DNA of 64,000 bases from Nannocystis punicea. Lineage in GTDB: Bacteria; Myxococcota_A; Polyangia; Nannocystales; Nannocystaceae. The notes below the pieces were generated by a model. The model was not told the origin of the DNA. It ran no database searches and worked only from the letters and a program-made list of their open reading frames with translations. A program made the position numbers and the translations under genes. The DNA is taken from contig NZ_CP114040.1 in assembly GCF_026965555.1 (NCBI RefSeq), forward strand, positions 1,674,001 through 1,738,000. Direction: 5' to 3'. Shown here in pieces: positions 34,236 to 44,067 of the stretch; position 1 is the first letter of the stretch; each line of letters starts with the position of its first letter.

Positions 34236-36284
34236 TCACTGCACCGCGTCGAACTGGCTGATGATCTTCGTCCACACCGCAGGTGTGACGCCGACCTCGA
34301 GGTGCCCGAAGGGCACGCCTTCCTGCCGCGAGCGCGCGGCCTTGTCGGCGCCCGGCCAGCCCTGGGTGAGCTGATCGCGCGCCGCCACGCTGACATCGAA
34401 CAGCACGCCATCGCCGTGCACCGCGCAGTCCGGGCAGCTCATGCCGTCGATCTCGAACGGGACGTCGGCGCCGCCCGTCGTGCCGTGGACCACGTACAGG
34501 AAGTCGAGCTCGCTGCTGAGGCCGTGATGACGGAGCCGCTCGATGAAGTTGCCGCCCATCTCCATGACGGCCTGGATGCCGATCCCGTCCATCAGGCGAT
34601 ACGTCCCGTACCCCCACCAGTAGTCGTCCGCGTTCTCGTCGTAATAGACGTGCTCCGCCTGGCAGGGTGAGCCGGCCGGGTCGAACGCCGTCTCGCGGCA
34701 CATGATGTGACCGTCGTCGTCGTCGAGATAGCCCCCGAACATGTACGTGAGCTTGTACGACAGCCACGTGCGCCACTTGGTCTCGTCGGTGTCGAGCTCC
34801 GACCAGTCCTCCCCGTCGCTCTGGCGGTCGGGGATCGGGTAATACGGGCGCAGGTCATACGCCGTCTGCAGCTGGCCGAGGTACGCCGAGACGTGCTTCC
34901 CCTGCTCGTTCACGGAGCCCCACATCGCCAGGTTGTACTTGTCGAAGCTGAACTGGCTCGCCCCGTTCGCCTCGTTGAGCGCCTTGAGGCTGCTCGAAGA
35001 GACAGGCCGCCCCTGCGCGTCGAGCCCGGTGATGTTCGAGCTGTAGATCCGCGAGAAGAAGTCCGGCCACGTGCCGCCGCGGCCGTCGCACACCGACTGC
35101 GCGAACTGGTTGGGGAACAGCGGGCTCCCGCCGTAGCCCCAGTTGACGCACTGGAGCGCGCTCATCCACCCCCACGTCACCGGCCCCTGGCCGATCGGCG
35201 CGTTCTCGAGGGTGCTGTAGATCAGCAGGTTGTCGTACGGATGGCGGAAATTGAGGTCGATGCCCAGGTGCGGGCCCGACAGCGGCACGTAGACGCGCAC
35301 GTCCTCGCGGAACGCCGGGACGCGCTTCGCCTGCTCCGCCGCCAGCCGCTCGAAGTGCTTCGGCCCGAAGTCGTCCCACGCGGCGACGTCACCGGCGTAG
35401 AGATCGACGGACAGCACCCCCTTGCTCCACGCGACCACGTCGACCTTCGGCTGCCCGGTGAGCTCCTTGATCCGGTCGATCGCGTTCGCCACGTTGGTGG
35501 CCTGGCTGTAATTGTCGCCGTGGAAGTTGCCGAAGGTGATCGCATACGTGCACCGGCCGGTCGCCTCCAGCGCCTGCACGAAGCCGGTCTTCTGCGTGGT
35601 GCCCGGGTACGCGGCGCCGGACCCGTCGCGCCCGCCGGGGAAGAGCCACACGTTGCCGTTCTGCAGCGCCCCGTGCACGAGCAGCACGGGCACTTTCTCG
35701 TGATCGCAGGCGTCCTTGCCGGTCTTCGGCCCGTGCTGCAGCAGCGCGAAGCGGGCCTCCGGCCGGGTCGGCCCGACGGACGGGCACGACGGCGCCGAGG
35801 TCGAGCCCACCTTCCCGGCACACGCGCTCTTGTAATGGAGGTTGAACCCGTCCACGAGCTGCTGGTTCAGCGCGCCGAAGTAGGTCTGCAGCGGGTAGGT
35901 GCCGTCCTGGTAGGTATCCTGCCAGCGAGGTTTCTGCGTCCGCAGATTGTAGCCCTCGGTGCGGTAGGCCTGGAGCCCCTCGAGCAGCTCGATCTTCCCC
36001 CACGACCAGGACGGCGGCGTGAGCTCGCCGACCACCCGATAACCATCCTCGTACACGCCGTCGGCCGGCGGATCGAAGTACCCGGCGAACTGCGCCGGGA
36101 TGGGCTCCCCCGGAGCGGGCAAGTTGCGCGCGATCGGCACGGCGTCGCTCGTGTCGCTCGTGCCGTCGAATTCGTCGACGGTGCCCGCATCGTCGGGCAA
36201 GTCGGCGCAGCCGGCGGACATCGCCAGACCGAGGCCAGAGAGCGCTATGAACAGGTGCGACAGCGGGGACAGCAAATACCGCAT
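34236..36284 (-). CDS. Secreted alpha/beta-hydrolase lipoprotein (lipase-like)
   Basis: A 682-residue lipoprotein from ATG 36284, with GGAGAAG a few nt upstream. The signal peptide ends at LGLAMSAGCAD. Residues ~190-400 hold an alpha/beta-hydrolase core: the oxyanion strand VPVLLVHGALQNGN and the nucleophile elbow VVAWSKGV (A-x-S-x-G instead of G-x-S-x-G). A distinct ~300-residue C-terminal part with Tyr/Trp/Asp-rich stretches ends with a His-containing stretch FLYVVHGTTGGADVPF. It is probably an extracellular lipase or esterase; the elbow resembles lipase class 2 proteins. It appears monocistronic. Confidence 0.78.
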   Translation of the reverse strand: MRYLLSPLSHLFIALSGLGLAMSAGCADLPDDAGTVDEFDGTSDTSDAVPIARNLPAPGEPIPAQFAGYFDPPADGVYEDGYRVVGELTPPSWSWGKIELLEGLQAYRTEGYNLRTQKPRWQDTYQDGTYPLQTYFGALNQQLVDGFNLHYKSACAGKVGSTSAPSCPSVGPTRPEARFALLQHGPKTGKDACDHEKVPVLLVHGALQNGNVWLFPGGRDGSGAAYPGTTQKTGFVQALEATGRCTYAITFGNFHGDNYSQATNVANAIDRIKELTGQPKVDVVAWSKGVLSVDLYAGDVAAWDDFGPKHFERLAAEQAKRVPAFREDVRVYVPLSGPHLGIDLNFRHPYDNLLIYSTLENAPIGQGPVTWGWMSALQCVNWGYGGSPLFPNQFAQSVCDGRGGTWPDFFSRIYSSNITGLDAQGRPVSSSSLKALNEANGASQFSFDKYNLAMWGSVNEQGKHVSAYLGQLQTAYDLRPYYPIPDRQSDGEDWSELDTDETKWRTWLSYKLTYMFGGYLDDDDGHIMCRETAFDPAGSPCQAEHVYYDENADDYWWGYGTYRLMDGIGIQAVMEMGGNFIERLRHHGLSSELDFLYVVHGTTGGADVPFEIDGMSCPDCAVHGDGVLFDVSVAARDQLTQGWPGADKAARSRQEGVPFGHLEVGVTPAVWTKIISQFDAVQ

Positions 36285-37109
36285 GACACTTCTCCTCAAT
36301 GACCGGACAGGCGGGGACGTTAGTCGGGGGAGCCGCGGATGGTCAAGCGATTTCTTTCGCGCTGCAACATAAATACGGGGACGCCGGATAGCGTGATCGC
36401 GAACAAGCTCATCCGCGAGCGCGGGGCGCCCCGGCGACGCTGCGGCCACGAGCACCCACGCCGGGCGGCCGCCCGCGCGCATGGCTCGATCTCGGGATCG
36501 GGGCGAACGCGGCGCTCGAGCGGGTGGGGGATCCTCGTAGAGGCGCTGGAACGCCTTCGAGCAACCCCTACGGACGAAGCCCAGGCCGTCTTCGAGGAGG
36601 TGGAGCGGCTGCTTGCCCTTCTGCGCAGCACTCTCTCGCTCGAGACCCGACTCGCCGCGGCTGGACGACCTCGATGATCTGCGTGCGCGCTTCCCTGGGG
36701 TCGCACGCTCGCCGTCACGCGGGCCACCTGCACGCGCAGGGGGGCGCGATGTTTTTTGCGGTGCAAGATGCAGCACCTGGCGCTGGCCGGCATTGACGCC
36801 CATTCACGGAGATGAATGTTGCGGCGCAGCAAAGGTGCAGGCATGTCGCGCGCGCTTCAGGTGCGAAGGGCTGGCGTGGTGAAGCCGCGCGCAGGTTGCC
36901 GTGGACCGCCGAGCTAGGGTTCACTGTCACATTCGAACGCGTCGAGAGGCGACGACGCACCGCGCTTCCGGTGTCCTCGTCCGTCGCAGGCATGTCGCGC
37001 GCGCGGCGAACGCTCGAGGCCTCGCGCACCCATGCGCGCGTCGCAGGGGTGCGCGAGGCCTCTGGGCAGGTGGCGGCTTTTCGTGGTCTCCTGCGCGTGG
37101 AGGTGACTC
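36285..37109. other. Long intergenic stretch with an 18-bp repeat
   Basis: A plus-strand frame at 36339-36677 (112 codons) has a protein-like second half (ILVEALERLRATPTDEAQAV) but a poor first half and no clear ribosome site; it may be a small gene or relic. CAGGCATGTCGCGCGCGC occurs twice, exactly, at 36838-36855 and 36987-37004. Nothing else is seen. Confidence 0.4.
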
Positions 37110-38051
37110 ATGAAGAGGCTCTTGTTTGCCACGGTCCTGGCGAGCGCCTGCGCCGACACCGGCAACCCCTTGACTGCCACGATGCCCGGCCCGAACGCGA
37201 CGGGCGCGGGCCCGACCGGCGATGCTTCGACGCCGGGCGACACCGACGAGACGAGCTCCGGCAGCGGCCCCGGCAGCAGCAGCAGCAGCGGCGGAGTGAC
37301 GACGAGCGGACCCGGCAGCACCGGCGCGGCCGAGCCGACGACGACGATGGAGGAGGTCAGCAGCACGGGCTCCGGCGGGCCGATGTGCCTGGCCGCGACC
37401 GCGCCGTGCACCGACGGCGCGGAGTGCTGTGCCGGCCTCGAGTGCGGCACGACGTCGCTCGGGCAGGTGTGCTGCGGGCAGGAGGGGATCGGATGCGCGA
37501 CGCCGAACGGCGAGGACTGCTGCGGCGCGCTGCTGTGCATCGCCGGGGTGTGCGGCTACGACGTCGACGACGCCTGCGAACCGCCGTGCACGGCCCCGCC
37601 GGCGCTGCTGATCGAGAAGCAGCGGCTGGCGACCATCGGCGGCTCGTTCCTCGGCATCTGCGGCGACGCCAATCACACCTACGGCTTTCACGTGCCGGCC
37701 GCCAACCTGCCCGCCGACGATTATTCGCTCGAGGGCCCGGCCAACGTGCCGGTGTGTGAATGGCACGCGGCGGCGATCGACATCGGCATGGACTGGCCCG
37801 CCTCGCGCGACTGGCTCAAGTGGCTGATCGCCAACATCGCCAGCGACGAGATCAAGGGCATCGCCGAGGTGATCGGCTCGTACGACGGCGTCAATGTCCG
37901 CTACTGGTCGGACTCCTCCGGGTGGAGCACCGACGGCGTCGCGTACCAGGGCAGCGGCCACGACACCTGGACGCACGTGTCCGTGTACCGCTCGACCACG
38001 CTCGAGGACCACGGGATCCTGGCCGGCTGGACCGCCAACGGCGGGCCGTGA
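37110..38051 (+). CDS. Cys-rich lipoprotein with Ser/Gly linker
   Basis: A 313-residue protein from ATG 37110 with GGAGGTG upstream. The short signal peptide is MKRLLFATVLASACAD. A ~70-residue Ser/Thr/Gly/Pro linker is followed by a disulfide-rich module with paired cysteines (CTDGAECCAGLECG, CCGQEGIGC, CCGALLCIAGVCG), like knottin or DUF4215-type modules of Nannocystis-group surface proteins. The C-terminal ~130 residues form a globular domain (LATIGGSFLGICGDANHTYG, WHAAAIDIGMDWPASRDWLK) that I do not recognise. It is likely surface-anchored. Confidence 0.72.
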   Translation: MKRLLFATVLASACADTGNPLTATMPGPNATGAGPTGDASTPGDTDETSSGSGPGSSSSSGGVTTSGPGSTGAAEPTTTMEEVSSTGSGGPMCLAATAPCTDGAECCAGLECGTTSLGQVCCGQEGIGCATPNGEDCCGALLCIAGVCGYDVDDACEPPCTAPPALLIEKQRLATIGGSFLGICGDANHTYGFHVPAANLPADDYSLEGPANVPVCEWHAAAIDIGMDWPASRDWLKWLIANIASDEIKGIAEVIGSYDGVNVRYWSDSSGWSTDGVAYQGSGHDTWTHVSVYRSTTLEDHGILAGWTANGGP

Positions 38052-38586
38052 GCGGCGCAGCCGGGCTGAGCTGCAGGCGAAATGGAGGGGCCGCGGGCGA
38101 GCGGCCGACTGCAGCGGCGGCGAGGTCGCGGCCGCGGACCGCGTGGGAGCGGCGCCGATGGAGCCTCGTGCGCCGCAAGGAAATACTCGGAGCTCTTGTT
38201 CTCGCTCTCTTCAAAGAGAATGCGCGGGGCCGCCGACTGAGCGCCCTTTGCGCTGAGGGCCCGCGGCGGGACGCCCTGGCGGGGAGCAAGGGTTTTGCCA
38301 GGGGCGGCCTCTGCTGAGGACAGTTCGTGTTCAGGGTCGCAGAGTGGCGTCGCAGGCGATTTCGAGCGGATCATGACTCGTCGGACTTGCCCGTCTCGCG
38401 TTTCCGCTCACCATGCTCGCGGGCCCACCGAACGACGGTCGGCCGCGACGAGGTGCAGTACGGCGAATGGTTTCGCCGCTGCCACGATTCGCGGCGCCCC
38501 GTCCGGTGGCGACGCGCCGGGCCGTCGACGGCTCGATCCTTTTAAAAAAAAGACACACACCAAGCACGGAAAGCGAGACAGACGTC
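38052..38586. other. Intergenic stretch before the KGG protein
   Basis: No supported gene. TCTCT-TCAA-AGAGA at 38207-38220 is a small 5-4-5 palindrome of different sequence. A TTTTAAAAAAAA tract at 38540-38551 marks the probable promoter/leader of the stress protein. Confidence 0.4.
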
Positions 38587-38979
38587 ATGGCAAACAACAG
38601 CGACAACAAGAACCAGAACCGCGACCAGAATCGGGACCAGAGCCGCGGCGACGGCCGTGGCTTCGCCGGCATGGACGAGGACAAGCAGCGCGAGATCGCC
38701 AGCATGGGCGGCCGGGTCGCGCACGAGAAGGGCACCGCGCACGAGTTCACGTCCGAGGAGGCGCGCGAGGCCGGTCGCAAGGGCGGCGAGGCTGTGAGCC
38801 AGGACCGCGAGCACATGGCCGAGATCGGGGCCAAGGGCGGTCAGGCCTCGCACGGCGGCGGTCAGAACCAGCGCCGCGACGAGGGCACCCGCAGCGAGCG
38901 CGACGACGACGATTCGCGGCGGTCCCGGTCCCAGCAGGGCCAGAACCAGGGCCAGGGCGGCCGCGGCGATCGGCGTTGA
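38587..38979 (+). CDS. KGG-repeat general stress protein
   Basis: A 130-residue hydrophilic protein. Its central ~60 residues carry Con-10/YciG-type units: GMDEDKQREIASMGGRVAHE, EEAREAGRKGGEAV and HMAEIGAKGGQASHG. N- and C-terminal tails are Asn/Gln/Arg/Asp-rich and disordered. Relatives accumulate under stress and stationary phase. Start ATG 38587; a longer open frame upstream has no homology. It appears monocistronic. Confidence 0.85.
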   Translation: MANNSDNKNQNRDQNRDQSRGDGRGFAGMDEDKQREIASMGGRVAHEKGTAHEFTSEEAREAGRKGGEAVSQDREHMAEIGAKGGQASHGGGQNQRRDEGTRSERDDDDSRRSRSQQGQNQGQGGRGDRR

Positions 38980-39743
38980 TCGATCGCGGCGAACGACGGA
39001 CGCGCTCGTCCCGGTATCCGGGGCGAGCGCCCGCCTGTCACGACGGCGTCTCAGGGAGGAGCGCTGCGTGTTCGTTCGCTCGAGTGGTCGATTCGCGCGC
39101 GCCATTCACCAGGGCGGCCCGTGGCCCGCGACGTCGAGGCAGTGCGGACATCACTCGCCTGGACGTCCGCGGGCCGTGGGCGCTCCTTGCCGGAGTCAAT
39201 CGTGCGTCCGTGCTGCAGTGAATCGAGGTGCTCGTACCGGGAGCGAGCGCCGCGGACGATCGAGAGGACGCTCTCGGCGTAGACTCGCCGGGGGAGCTCC
39301 GCTCGCTCGCGCGGGCAGGTGAAACCCGTTGCAGCGGCGATTTCACGCAGGTCACGAGGCGCGAGAATGTCGGACGCGTGACCGGTGCATTCGTGGTCGA
39401 TTTCATCCTCGTGCGATCGAGGTCTTGCGCGCACCCCGTCCGACATTCAGGGCCGTGAGGCCTTGTTTGTGGGCACCAGGGCGGTGCTACGAGTCGGCGG
39501 TCGGTGCGCGAATGCGTAGTGGGCGCCGCGGCCGCTGATTTTTGGGCACCAGTGCAAAGAATGACTTGACAAGTCTGGGCCACAATTGAAATGTGTCAAA
39601 GTGCAGCTCGATGAGACAGGCCGTGCTGCGATGATTCCAACGATTTCTTGATCGCGCGAAGTGTGCCCTCCATGCGCGCTCGCCGGCGAAGGACGCGCCC
39701 CGATCAAGGATCCGTTTGTACACCTCGACATCGGAGAGAAGAC
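38980..39743. other. Intergenic stretch with a promoter-like region
   Basis: A minus-strand frame at 39051-39446 looks weakly protein-like but is unsupported. GGGCACCAG repeats at ~39471 and 39544. The sequence from 39540 to 39660 is clearly more AT-rich than its surroundings and probably drives the gene at 39744. Confidence 0.4.
39563..39575. promoter_or_regulatory. Inverted repeat with TTGACA (-35-like)
   Basis: GACTTGACAAGTC is a perfect inverted repeat around one base and contains TTGACA. The -10 position 17 bp downstream (AAATGT) is poor. It lies about 170 bp before the acidic repeat gene, so it could be an operator in a distal promoter. Confidence 0.35.
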
Positions 39744-40511
39744 ATGACTGAGCCAGACATGAAGCGTGCGCGGTACTACCGGGTCTCGGCCGCGAGTTGG
39801 CCGATCGAGAAGTACCTGCTGTGCGACAGCGCGCGACAGGCCGCGGAGGAGTTCGCGGCGCTGTTCGATCTGGGCGAGCTGTTCGACCAGGTCGACATCA
39901 CGGTGGCGCTGTCCGACACGCGTGGCAAGTGGCAGAAGACGCAGTTCACGATCCGCAGCACCGACATGCGAGTGTACGAGGCGGTGTGGGCCCAGGACGT
40001 GAGCGAGCCGGAGGAAGTCCTGGACTTCGAGGATATCGTAGAGATCGACTGCGAGGAGGAGGACGAAGAGTACGCGGAGGACGAATCGTACGTGGCGGAC
40101 GAATCTTACGCGGCGGACGAAGCGTACGCGGCGGACGAAGCGTACGCGGCGGGCGAAGCGTACGCGGCGGACGAAGCGTACGCGGCGGACGAATGGTACG
40201 CGCCGGGCGGAGCGGTCGCCGACGAGGATTCGGTGGTCGAGGCGGTGGAGGCCGAGAACAGTGAATGGTGGCAGCTCGACGCGCCCGCGCGAGATTTGGA
40301 GGCGGCGCCGGAGATCGCGGAGATCGCGGCGCCGGACGAGGTGCCGGCGGTGGTGAAGCTCCTCGCCGCGGCCAACGATACCGATCCGCCCGACGACGAG
40401 CCCGATGACAGCTCCAGCTCGGGGACGCGCCGGCTCTCCGGGCTGGCGTCCCGCCGCTACGGGATCCTGGTCAGGGGGCTGTTCGGTCGCCGCCGCGGGC
40501 GGGCCGCCTGA
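39744..40511 (+). CDS. Acidic hexapeptide-repeat protein
   Basis: A 255-residue protein from ATG 39744. The N-terminal ~95 residues are a small globular domain (YYRVSAASWPIEKYLLCDSA, then a beta-rich part with VWAQDVSEPEEV). Next come about seven copies of the hexapeptide ADEAYA, varied as ADESYV and AGEAYA, encoded by an 18-bp tandem repeat at ~40090-40205. The C-terminus is basic (RRLSGLASRRYG, RGLFGRRRGR). The charge split (very acidic middle, basic end) suggests a scaffold or nucleic-acid/membrane contact, but no family is recognised. Confidence 0.65.
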   Translation: MTEPDMKRARYYRVSAASWPIEKYLLCDSARQAAEEFAALFDLGELFDQVDITVALSDTRGKWQKTQFTIRSTDMRVYEAVWAQDVSEPEEVLDFEDIVEIDCEEEDEEYAEDESYVADESYAADEAYAADEAYAAGEAYAADEAYAADEWYAPGGAVADEDSVVEAVEAENSEWWQLDAPARDLEAAPEIAEIAAPDEVPAVVKLLAAANDTDPPDDEPDDSSSSGTRRLSGLASRRYGILVRGLFGRRRGRAA

Positions 40512-40584
40512 GCGCGTAGCGCCGCCGAGGCGACCGGCGGCGTGACTTCATTCGTGAGAGTTCACGAAGGGCAGCCGCGAGCGG

Positions 40585-41103
40585 TCATTCGCTGCACGCG
40601 TAATCGCCCTCCTGGCACACTGGGGTCTCCTCGGTGACCGCATTTCTGAAGCGGTCGATTCGCTCGCTCACGTCGGTCTCGGCCGGCAGGCGTCGAACAC
40701 CGCCGGCTCGGCGAGCGGGCCGACGATCACCTCCTCGGTGTTCCACTGGCACAGATCCAGCGACCCGCCGGTGGTGCGACGGGCGGTGCCGTCACCCAGC
40801 GACACGAACAGCGGGTACGCGTCGGTCTCGCAGAGCCGCTCCTCCCACCGCACGCTCCCGATCCTGCGATCGCGCAGGGCCTCGAGGGTGCGGGTCATGG
40901 CGCGGCCTCGAACGCCGGGTCGATCACGTTCTCACCGCTGTACACAGCGGCGTGTCGCAAGGGTCGCCCGGCTCGCACTCGCAGCCGGCCGGAAGCGGAG
41001 CGGACGTGTCGGTGTCGCCGGATCTGCCGTCGCCGCAGCCGGCGAGCAGGACGAGGCTCGCGAAGTAGAGATGAATAGTTCGGGCGAGGGTCATCGCATT
41101 CAT
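40585..41103 (-). pseudogene. Lipoprotein gene broken by about three frameshifts
   Basis: From ATG 41103 one frame gives a good lipoprotein start (MNAMTLARTIHLYFASLVLL then AGCGDG) and Cys-rich CECEPGDPCDTPLC. A second frame continues with YSGENVIDPAFEAA. A third gives LEALRDRRIGSVRWEERLCE and SLDLCQWNTEEVIVGPLAEP. A further shift gives LPAETDVSERIDRFRNAVTE and ends CQEGDYACSE-stop at 40585. The segments join end to end with no gap, so this is one lipoprotein gene decayed by small indels. Sequencing error is less likely with several shifts. Confidence 0.7.
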
Positions 41104-41169
41104 TGCAGTGCATGGTTCAGTGTCGGCGAGGATACGATCGATTCGTACCCCCTCCGATCGGGCCCCGCA

Positions 41170-44067
41170 TCAGGGATTGGCGTCGAGCAGCGCGGCGAGC
41201 CGGTGAAGCTCCCGATCGCGCATTTCCGAATCGGTGCGGACAGGACGGAAGGCCCAGCCGTGGTCGGGCGCTCGCTCGAGCTGGGCGAGCGCGCGGGGGA
41301 GCGAATCGGGCCAGGCCTCGCGGGCTCGCGCGGCGGCGAGGCGGGCGTCGAGGAGGTCGCGGGCCCGGGCGAGGTCGTCGCGCGCGGCCGCGAGGTCGCC
41401 GAGAGCGTGGTGGGTGAGGCCGAGCAGGGCGACGGTCGTCAGCTGCGAGACGTGATCGGGACCCACCAGCGCCTCGCGCTCGCGCAGGGCCTCGCGCAGG
41501 TGGGCCTCGGCGTCGGGGTAGCGGCCCTCGGCCAGGGCGAGGCGGGCCTCGTCCAACAGCACGTCGGCCAGGCGCAGGCGGGCGAGGCCGTGGCTGCCGG
41601 CCAGGCCTTCGCGGGCGCGGGCGAGCTCGCGGGCGGCGCCGCCGCGATCGTCGCTCGCGGCCAGCAGGCGGCCGCGGACGTGGGCGAGCGCGGGGGCGAA
41701 GCGGTCGTCGAGATCGGATGACTCTTTGGACATGTCCTCGAGCTCCGCGAGCTCGCGGGCCGCGCCGTCGCGGTCGCCGCGGGCCAGGCGGAGCTCGACG
41801 AACGCGAGCTGCAGCCAGCCGCGGCGGTTGTGCGCGGCCGGGTCGGAGGTGCCGCGGAGGAGCGTGCGGGCGGCCACCAGGGCCTCCTCGGCGCGGTCTG
41901 CCAGACCCAGGCCGACGTAGGTGCGGGCCAGGACGATGGCGAGGTCGAGGGTGACTGCTGGGCGTCGCGAGTGGGCGGCGGTGAGCGCCAGGGCGTGGCG
42001 GGCGGCGTCCTCGGCGAGCTCGTAGTCGCCGAGCTCGAGCCACGCCTCGGCGGTGACGGCGTACGGCGTGAGCAGCAGGCGCGCCAGGTCCGAGCCGACG
42101 CCGAGGGGCTCGTTGCGCCACAATGGACTCTCCTGGGAGGCGAACGACGCCCGGCGCACGTGCTCGAGCAGGTTGCGCCCGGGCAGAGCCTCGCGGTTCT
42201 CGAGCAGAGCCAGGTGGCTCTGGCGCGGGGCACCGCCGGCGGCGCCGAGAAGGATCTGCAGGTCGGTCGCGCCGAGTCCGTAGGCAGGGATCTTGACCGA
42301 CGCGGCCGCGGCGGCAGTGAAGGCCTCCTCGAGGGCCTGCCAGGCCCGGCGTCGGTGGCCGGCCGCGAATCGCCCGCGCGCGAGCCCCTCGCGGCCGGCC
42401 AGCGCGAGCGCGGTCTCGCCGGCGGAGGCGGCCGCGACCGCCGCGGTGAAGCGACTCTCGGCGGTCGCGAGGTCGTCGGCGGCGGCGGCCTGCTCGGCGC
42501 GGAGGAGCTGGGCGCGGACGACCTGCTCGTGGCGCTGCACCGCCGGATCGTCCGACCAGGTGGTGGCCGTGAGGTGGCCGGGATCGAGGCAGCGTTCGGG
42601 GCGCGGCAGGTAGAAGAAGTGGTGGAGCTGGCGCGACGACGGCAGCTCGCCGGCGACCGCCAGGTCGGTCTCGAGGTCGCGGCGGGCGGCGTCGAAGCAG
42701 CGCTGCATCTGTCCTTGCAGCCATGGCGCTTCGGACACACGCGACGGCGGGCGGACGCAGGCCTCGACGCGGCGGTCTCGCCACGCCTCGGCCTCGAAGT
42801 CGAGCTGGTGGTCGAGGAGAGCGAGCTCGGGGCCCAGCGGCTGCGCAGCGGTGATGCCACGCTTGCGCAGGAACGCGGCGCGGTCCTCGGGCCCCCACAG
42901 CTCGGCGAGCTCGGCGTCGGCCGCGGCCTCGCAGGCGCGCTGGTGGCGGTGCTGCTGGGCGAGCGGGGCGAGCAGGCCGAGGACCAGCGCGGAGGCGCCG
43001 ACGAGGGTCCCGGCGATCCATCGGCGGCGCGCGCCGTCGCGGTCGCGGCCGAGCTCGGCGAGCAGGGCGGCCATCGACGGCCAGCGCGCGCCGGGGTCGC
43101 GGGCGAGGCCGCGGACGACCGCGGCGTGCAGCCACGCGGGCACGCGCGAGCCTGCGGGCGGATCGATGGGCCGGCCGCGCTCGAGGGCGCGATAGAGGTC
43201 GGCGATCGTCGGGCCGTCGTAGGGGCGCACGCCGTGGAGCGCCTCGAACAGGGTGACGCAGAAGCTGAACTGGTCGCCGCGGGCGTCGTAGACGTGGTCG
43301 CGGAATTGCTCGAGGGCCATGTACGCCGGGGTGCCGACGACGATGCCGGTCTGGGTCAGGGCGGTCAGCGGCTGCTCGCCGAGCGGGCCGTCCGCGCGGG
43401 CGTCGTCGCCGTCGGCGAACGAGCGGGCCAGGCCGAAGTCGAGCACGCGGGCGCGGCCGTCCTCACCGAGGAGGACGTTGCTCGGCTTGAAGTCGCGGTG
43501 CACGAGGCCGGCGGCGTGCACCGCCTGAAGGCCGCGCCCGGCGTCGAGGAGCATCGCCAGCACCTGCCGCCACGGCCTCGGCCGCGGGTTGTCGCGCAGC
43601 CAGGCGTGCAAGGTCCGGCCGGGCACGTACTCCATCGCCACGAACTCGCGGCCGCCGGTGCTGCCGACCTCGAACACCTGGACGATGTTGGGGTGCGACA
43701 GGCGGGCCAGCGCGTGCGCCTCGCGGTGCAGCCGCGGCTGGTGCTGCTCCTCGTGGAGCAGCTTGAGTGCGACCTGCCGCCCGAGCCGATCGTCGTCGGC
43801 GAGGTAGACCGTGCCCATGCTGCCCTGCCCGAGGCGGCGGTGGATCCGGTAGTGAGCGACGCGCACCACCTCGGCCGGCAGATCGAACAGCTCGGCCGCG
43901 AGGGCGGCCTTGTGGACCTGATGCCCGGGGTCGCTGGCGAGGTCGGGCCGCGGCAGGCGCGGCGCGGGCTCGGCGTCGTGCTCGCCGGACAGGTCGCGCG
44001 GGTCGTGCGCGGTCACGTCGGCCATCTCGAGAAGAAGTCGCTGCTGGGAAGTCGCTGCCAGGGCCAT
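41170..44067 (-). CDS. Ser/Thr protein kinase with C-terminal TPR-like repeats
   Basis: A 965-residue membrane kinase. Residues 73-340 form the Hanks-type kinase: glycine loop LGQGSMGTVYLA (80-85), K102 in VALKLL, catalytic H190-R-D-F-K-P-S-N, and D210-F-G. The APE position reads ALE (251-253) instead of APE. A membrane segment lies at ~351-369 and the ~590-residue outer part is helical and TPR-like (EALVAARTLLRG, AEAHLREALREREALVGPDH). GGAG lies seven nt before ATG 44067. It follows an ECF sigma gene by 91 bp, a common pairing in this group. A degenerate 5-4-5 palindrome is at 41719-41732. Confidence 0.92.
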   Translation of the reverse strand: MALAATSQQRLLLEMADVTAHDPRDLSGEHDAEPAPRLPRPDLASDPGHQVHKAALAAELFDLPAEVVRVAHYRIHRRLGQGSMGTVYLADDDRLGRQVALKLLHEEQHQPRLHREAHALARLSHPNIVQVFEVGSTGGREFVAMEYVPGRTLHAWLRDNPRPRPWRQVLAMLLDAGRGLQAVHAAGLVHRDFKPSNVLLGEDGRARVLDFGLARSFADGDDARADGPLGEQPLTALTQTGIVVGTPAYMALEQFRDHVYDARGDQFSFCVTLFEALHGVRPYDGPTIADLYRALERGRPIDPPAGSRVPAWLHAAVVRGLARDPGARWPSMAALLAELGRDRDGARRRWIAGTLVGASALVLGLLAPLAQQHRHQRACEAAADAELAELWGPEDRAAFLRKRGITAAQPLGPELALLDHQLDFEAEAWRDRRVEACVRPPSRVSEAPWLQGQMQRCFDAARRDLETDLAVAGELPSSRQLHHFFYLPRPERCLDPGHLTATTWSDDPAVQRHEQVVRAQLLRAEQAAAADDLATAESRFTAAVAAASAGETALALAGREGLARGRFAAGHRRRAWQALEEAFTAAAAASVKIPAYGLGATDLQILLGAAGGAPRQSHLALLENREALPGRNLLEHVRRASFASQESPLWRNEPLGVGSDLARLLLTPYAVTAEAWLELGDYELAEDAARHALALTAAHSRRPAVTLDLAIVLARTYVGLGLADRAEEALVAARTLLRGTSDPAAHNRRGWLQLAFVELRLARGDRDGAARELAELEDMSKESSDLDDRFAPALAHVRGRLLAASDDRGGAARELARAREGLAGSHGLARLRLADVLLDEARLALAEGRYPDAEAHLREALREREALVGPDHVSQLTTVALLGLTHHALGDLAAARDDLARARDLLDARLAAARAREAWPDSLPRALAQLERAPDHGWAFRPVRTDSEMRDRELHRLAALLDANP

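Noticed and set aside
36339..36677. Confident small gene
   Set aside because: Only the second half looks protein-like, the first half is low-complexity Arg/Gly, and no ribosome site precedes it; kept only as a note in the intergenic entry.
39541..39557. Sigma-54 promoter (GGGCACCAGTGC)
   Set aside because: The distance between GG and GC is shorter than the fixed -24/-12 spacing, so it does not fit.
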